A stretch of DNA of 64,000 nt from Tritrichomonas musculus (lineage: Eukaryota > Parabasalia > Tritrichomonadida > Tritrichomonadidae): contig JAPFFF010000053.1 of the NCBI GenBank assembly GCA_039105265.1, positions 682,001-746,000 of the forward strand. Direction: 5' to 3'. Under the pieces are notes generated by a model. The model saw only the letters and a list, made by a program, of their open reading frames with translations, searched no databases and had not been told where the DNA came from. The position numbers were made by a program, and so were the translations under genes. Shown here piece by piece: positions 59,520 to 64,000 of the stretch (positions are counted from its first letter, which is position 1; each line of letters begins with the position of its first letter).

Positions 59520-61251
59520 CTTTAATTCTTCAGAAAAAAAAAACCTTATTGATTTTGTAAATTCAGGTGAACAACTAAAAATTGGTGAAGAAAAAAAGAG
59601 TAAATATGAAAAAAGTCTTCAGCTGGTGGTGAAAGTATTTGATTCAGAAAAAAATAGATGTTTTGAAAAAAATATCTGGTTTTGAAAACAACGATGATGC
59701 TGAAAATCCAGCTGTTTTGTGTTTTTTGTGACAAACTTAGAGCTAGAAAAAACCAAAGGATTTTAAAAGATTTTACTGATTCTGAAAATTTGGTAGTTTC
59801 AAAAAAAAGAAGAGGCTAGAGAATTTGCCAGTATTGGTTGAATCGTCATAATTAGAAGAGTAGATTGTTTTAGAAAAAAGATCAGAATGATGAAGATTTT
59901 TGTTATTGGATTTTGGAAACTCTCAAAACAAAAGATTCTGAAAACTTGGTAGTTTCAGAAAAAGAAGAGGTTTTGGAGAATTCACCAGTTTTGGTAAATT
60001 CACCTGAATTAGAAAAGTCAAGCGTTTTAGAAAATGGCTCTGAATTTGAAAAATGAGAAGATTTTGAAAAGAACTGGCTATATGAAAAGTATTCTGAATT
60101 TGTGAAGATTGGAGTAATAATCAATGGTGCTACTGTAACATTTCCACCGCATTCATTAAGAGCTAGATGGGATATTGATGTCAATTCAACTTGAACATTG
60201 TTATTGTAATAAATTACGTTATCTGATTGAAAATCGCCTCCTTGATCCTGAGTATCAAATCCATACAAATACCAGTCCACTAACATGATACTGCTTGATG
60301 AAATTTGGTCATTTTTCATTGCAATTTGAAAACCATCTTTTCTTTCATTATGATTGGCACTGTATCTGCTTATTACAACTGAGCTATCTCTTGCACGAAT
60401 AAAGGCGGGAATGTTATTGCCAATATATTTTTTCATTTTATTTCGAGTCCACTTGTACCGATAAAAGATTCAAGGTACATGCAATCCACTTGGTCAAATG
60501 TCTGAAATTGGATTTTTCCTGATTGTGCACCTCTTATATCAAGAGCTCCTGTAACTTTCGAATAGCCTTCAGTAGCATTAATATGCAAAATTGATACGTC
60601 TATAGATTGAATATCAAAGACACCACTTCTAGCTCTACTTCTATCTGGTTTTTCACGTAGATGGTTACTAGATGATGTATAAAGTAAATTACCTTTGGTA
60701 CCTGCTATCATTTCATTAGGGCCAAATCCTTTTGATGCATCTCCATCATTGTTTTCGTATCCACTTTGGCATCTGTCAAAACAACAATATTGAATATTAG
60801 CTTCTGGAAGTTTTTCATCTTCAATGTGTGTATAATATACATCAACATAGTTAAATGTTACTCTTCTTTTACATATGTATGCTGCGCCTCCATTAAAAGA
60901 TGCTTTGCATTCAGTGAAAGTTGTTCCATGAATAGTTAGCAAACAATCTTGTTCAATATATAAAGCGCCTCCATTATCTTTGTTTTCAACATTAATTATT
61001 TCACATTTTGAAAAAGTACAGCCAATAATTATAAACTTCCCTGAAAAAGAATCATATTTTTGTTGAGATATAAATGTTTGGCTTTTAATTACAGTTGGTT
61101 TTATTGTTTCTTCATTGTTTTCTGTAAAAAAGAGTGCATTATTTAATATATATGAAAAAGAATCTTGAACATTATTTGTCTTAAAAATGACCATATTTGA
61201 ATAAAATATGTTTGAGAAAGAATATGAAAAATGCGAATTTAAGATTGACAT
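59520..61251 (-). pseudogene. Decayed Pmp-like beta-helix / Ser-Phe repeat protein gene
   Basis: The first open part (61,251 to 60,433, 272 codons) contains parallel beta-helix repeats of the Pmp type (GCTFSKC, NGGALYIEQ, GTTFTECKASFNGGAAY), a family known in trichomonads. The second (60,436 to 59,903, 177 codons) overlaps it by 4 bases in another frame. It continues with more beta-helix sequence and then repeats of the type FSNSEPFSKT. Further downstream to about 59,520 the same Phe-Ser repeat style continues with many stops. There is no signal peptide at the start and no membrane helix at the end, both usual for the family. The gene is therefore truncated at the 5' end, frameshifted in the middle and decayed at the 3' end. 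Confidence 0.65.
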
Positions 61252-61579
61252 GTTTGACCTTAACGATTTAATTTTATTTTTTTCAAATTTTTATAGATTT
61301 TTTAATTTTATGATTTCAATCTGTAAAAAAATAAAATCGATAAGATTTCATGAAAATGTTTTTATTTAATAATTTAAAATATATATCTGCGTAAATATTA
61401 TATTTTAATTGGTTTTTAAAGACGATATTTATGCATATTTTATTTGTGAAGTCTAATTGAATTTAATCTTTTGAATTTGAAAGGAGAACCTTAAAATTTC
61501 TCCTTCTGAATTTTTTTAACTTTTGAATTACTCTATTCAAAAATTACAGATAAAAATTTTATTAAAATTTTAAAATAAA
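61252..61579. other. AT-rich region between divergent coding regions
   Basis: Nothing specific is seen. It must hold the promoter of the SANT gene; no clear TCA initiator lies within 20 bases of that ATG. Confidence 0.4.
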
Positions 61580-62632
61580 ATGGATATTAATCAAATTCTT
61601 TTAATGGATTTTTTAGAATTAGATGATAAACCAGTTGAAATTCATCTAAAATATGAAGACATCATACCCTATTTGCCTCCCGATCCCCCCGAAACTAATG
61701 ATAATCGCTGTGTTCAAGAATATGTTCAAAACATAAGAGAGAAAACTCACAGACGATATGTTTCGAGAGTAAATGTGCTATACGACATTTTGCAAACAGT
61801 CTGGCCCAGTGGAACTCCAATTGATTATTATATTGCGTATGAATTTTTCGCCACCTTAAACGAAAAAGATTTTATTATCAAATTATTAGATCCAGAATCG
61901 ATAAAAACTGTCACCAAAATAGTTTCGTTACGAAAGCAAGGCAAATCCTCTCCACAATTTACACATCAATCATCGACAAATGCTGTTGATAACGCCAATG
62001 ATGCCAATCAAAGTGATTCAGATGAAGACTTCAACTCTGAAAAGTCCCACCAGAATTTCAAGAAGAAGAAAAAGAAGTCGCATTGGAGTGAAAACGAGAC
62101 TTCGAAATTCATAAAATTATTCACAAAAAATAACCATTTAAAAAGTTGGAAAGCGGTTTCTAAGAATTTTAAAAATAAAAGCCAAGAGGATTGTTATTTA
62201 TTTTATGAGAAATTACTTAAAAATGGCGATATAACAAGCAAATATGCACCCAAAAAAGAACCAAAAAATAAATTCGAGTTCGAAAACGAGTTGGACATTT
62301 CGCCCTACAACAACATCAAGGCGATTTTCTTGGAATTCAATGACCAGCGTTCTATTGTTGGTCCTCAGTCAGATGCAAATAAAGAAAAGGCAAGAAGCAG
62401 CCCGTTTTATGGTCATGATGATCTAATCACAAATGAAAAAATGTTCCTGCCAACAATCTCTGAGTACGGAACCGTTCTGGATTACGATACTTGGCTCAAA
62501 ATTATTCAGGACACTCAAAAAGATCCTTACGGAATGTTGCCTATTCAAAATAAAAGACAGATCACAATTCTCACAAAAGAAAACTTTCCGAAATTTGAGA
62601 AGACTGTAAGAGTTGTTGGCGAGAAAAAGTAA
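61580..62632 (+). CDS. SANT/Myb-domain protein
   Basis: The 350-aa product has an N-terminal helical domain of unknown type (about 40-115), an Asn/Asp/Ser-rich linker (about 120-155), a Lys run (161-166) that could be a nuclear signal, and one SANT/Myb-like domain (about 168-215). The SANT domain has Trp at 169 and 190 (SHWSENE; KSWKAVS) and a Tyr/Phe pair at the third helix (CYLFYEKLL). A single SANT with an acidic face suggests a chromatin or transcription co-regulator more than a sequence-specific Myb factor. The C-terminal region (about 225-350) is charged and has no recognised motif. Confidence 0.75.
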   Translation: MDINQILLMDFLELDDKPVEIHLKYEDIIPYLPPDPPETNDNRCVQEYVQNIREKTHRRYVSRVNVLYDILQTVWPSGTPIDYYIAYEFFATLNEKDFIIKLLDPESIKTVTKIVSLRKQGKSSPQFTHQSSTNAVDNANDANQSDSDEDFNSEKSHQNFKKKKKKSHWSENETSKFIKLFTKNNHLKSWKAVSKNFKNKSQEDCYLFYEKLLKNGDITSKYAPKKEPKNKFEFENELDISPYNNIKAIFLEFNDQRSIVGPQSDANKEKARSSPFYGHDDLITNEKMFLPTISEYGTVLDYDTWLKIIQDTQKDPYGMLPIQNKRQITILTKENFPKFEKTVRVVGEKK

Positions 62633-64000
62633 ATCATCATTGGATGCATAAATTAGGTTTCTTGTTGATATAAGTAAACGGTAATCAAATACTTTGTTTA
62701 ATTATATTTATTGTTTTATTATGAATAGACTTAAATTAATCGTGAAATGTCGATTATTAGAGACAACCTTGCGAAAACCCAATCTTTGTTAGATCTCCAT
62801 AATATTTAATATATAGATGAAGTGTGATTTAATTATGTTTAAATTAAAGTTTTATGCTTTTTTTCTGTGGCTAGATTTGGTGAAAAAAGTTCATTTTTGT
62901 TGAGCTTAAATTTAATTACAATTGTCAAATGTGATCCGATAATGACATTGTAATTCAAAAGTTGGCATTACACTTTACAATTTTCAATAGAATGGCACCC
63001 TTCCCATTGAACTGATGGCGAAAGTATTTCAGAAGCACATCTTAAAATCAAAATGAAAGAAGAACGTTCTAACATCAGCATATAAAGTTGAAATAAGGGT
63101 TTGAACTTTTGGTTCTGAGGTAAAAAATCTAAAAAGTAAATAATATAAGCATATCATGAAACAGTTTCATCAGTGATATGATATTTATTTTATATTTCAT
63201 GGTAATTTATTGTTTTGTTTCATTTTTTTTCGGATATATCCAAAAAATTTAATGAAAGATTTCTTGAAAACTTGCGAATTCAGCTATGATACCTAACATA
63301 TTGTTTCGAACAACAATACATATGTATTTATATTTGTCATATGATGAAATATAAATCAATATAATCATTATCATTTGATTATATCTCCGAAAATTCATGA
63401 TTCAAGCCATACAAAGAGCTCGTAAATATTTGCATATATTTTGTACAAGTGTGAATAAGCTATAAAAAACAGATATGAATCAATTCCATTCGATTTGAAG
63501 AAAATTTCAAAGATGACAAAAATTTCACAGTTTTATTCAATTTCCAGGGCAATTTATTTTATTTTCAGTAGGTGCAATTCTTTTAATATAGGAGAGGCAT
63601 TATATTGTCTGACAAGCCTCTACAATAAAGTATTATTAATAGTAGGCGTTGAAAAATATAATAATAATAACAGATGCAACGATTATTTCTTTTTTTGAAA
63701 AAAAAAAATATTTGCGCATCTACATAAGCATTAATTTGAAGAAAATAATAAAAAATAAATATTGTTTTAACTTTTTATTTATTATTATTTTAGTTTAATC
63801 AATAAAAAAATTGAATTCATTTCACCTTGTCGTCCATTTTTCTTTGTTTTTTACAAAAATATGTGTTTCAACGATTTCAGTTGAATTCCTGTTTACTAAA
63901 TATATTTGTTATATTGTAATGTTGATATTAATATCAAATTTGATTATTCTAAAAATTTATTTTTAAAAATTTATTTTTAAAAATTTATTTTTAATAAAAA
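62633..64000. other. AT-rich intergenic region to the window end
   Basis: No gene is supported; the frame at 63,495-63,698 lacks domain-like content. The last 50 bases are a 14-bp tandem repeat (AAAAATTTATTTTT, about three copies from about 63,951). Confidence 0.5.

Noticed and set aside
63495-63698. 67-codon frame near the window end
   Set aside because: AT-rich composition, ends in an Asn/Tyr/Phe run; no sign of a conserved protein.

Overview
The window looks like nuclear DNA of a parabasalid protist, most likely a Tritrichomonas (T. foetus-like) species. The evidence is the very AT-rich intergenic DNA, long host genes that mostly read through without obvious introns, and trichomonad-type gene families: ankyrin/DUF3447-like proteins, BspA-type leucine-rich repeats, C2/BTB-like/F5-8C fusions, Pmp-like beta-helix proteins and large kinase families. 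Several genes also have TCA(C/T)T initiator-like sequences a few bases before the ATG. The species is an inference; no rRNA or other marker gene is present.

Layout. (1) Positions 1 to about 12,150 are one arm of a Polinton/Maverick, clearly less AT-rich than the host DNA. It carries a long fibre-like coiled-coil protein, probable capsid proteins, a small basic amphipathic protein, a packaging ATPase, an acidic repeat protein and a tRNA-like element. The polymerase, integrase and protease genes are not in view. The visible genes read as long open frames, so this part looks whole and fairly young. (2) 12,150-14,950 is AT-rich DNA with a 394-bp inverted-repeat element. (3) 14,950-19,233 encodes a large Cys-rich type I surface protein. 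(4) 20,375-23,168 (minus) is a kinase preceded by eight ankyrin blocks spaced 187-188 bp apart, whose spacers break the reading frame. (5) 23,945-27,217 (minus) is a LacZ-type beta-galactosidase. (6) 29,166-33,254 is a UBR-type N-recognin. (7) 33,665-37,237 is Rad50, followed by a minimal tRNA-like sequence. (8) 37,621-38,151 (minus) is a HIT-fold protein. (9) 38,457-42,608 (minus) is a protein with four tandem kinase domains. (10) 44,355-46,785 holds a papain-fold (LRAT/NlpC-like) gene with an in-frame TGA and a BspA-type LRR gene; the LRR gene's promoter and first codons are perfectly duplicated in inverted orientation in front of a broken LRR copy. (11) 47,126-55,073 contains ankyrin relics, a 711-aa C2-C2-BTB-like-F5/8C protein and a cluster of non-autonomous DNA transposons. 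(12) 55,074-57,551 is an ankyrin protein, 58,415-59,167 a two-domain carboxymuconolactone-decarboxylase-like protein, 59,520-61,251 (minus) a decayed Pmp-like gene, and 61,580-62,632 a SANT/Myb protein.

The host genes do not form a pathway; they are independent units typical of the trichomonad expansion families, with two likely bacterial-type metabolic genes among them. The most unusual points are the ankyrin-kinase locus with frame-breaking spacers, the four-kinase protein with one canonical and three degenerate domains, the perfect promoter inversion at the LRR gene, the two tRNA-like sequences, and at least six inverted-repeat elements, two of which end 49 and about 75 bp before a start codon. 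No homology search, folding program or RNA data were available; family names come from motifs read by eye.
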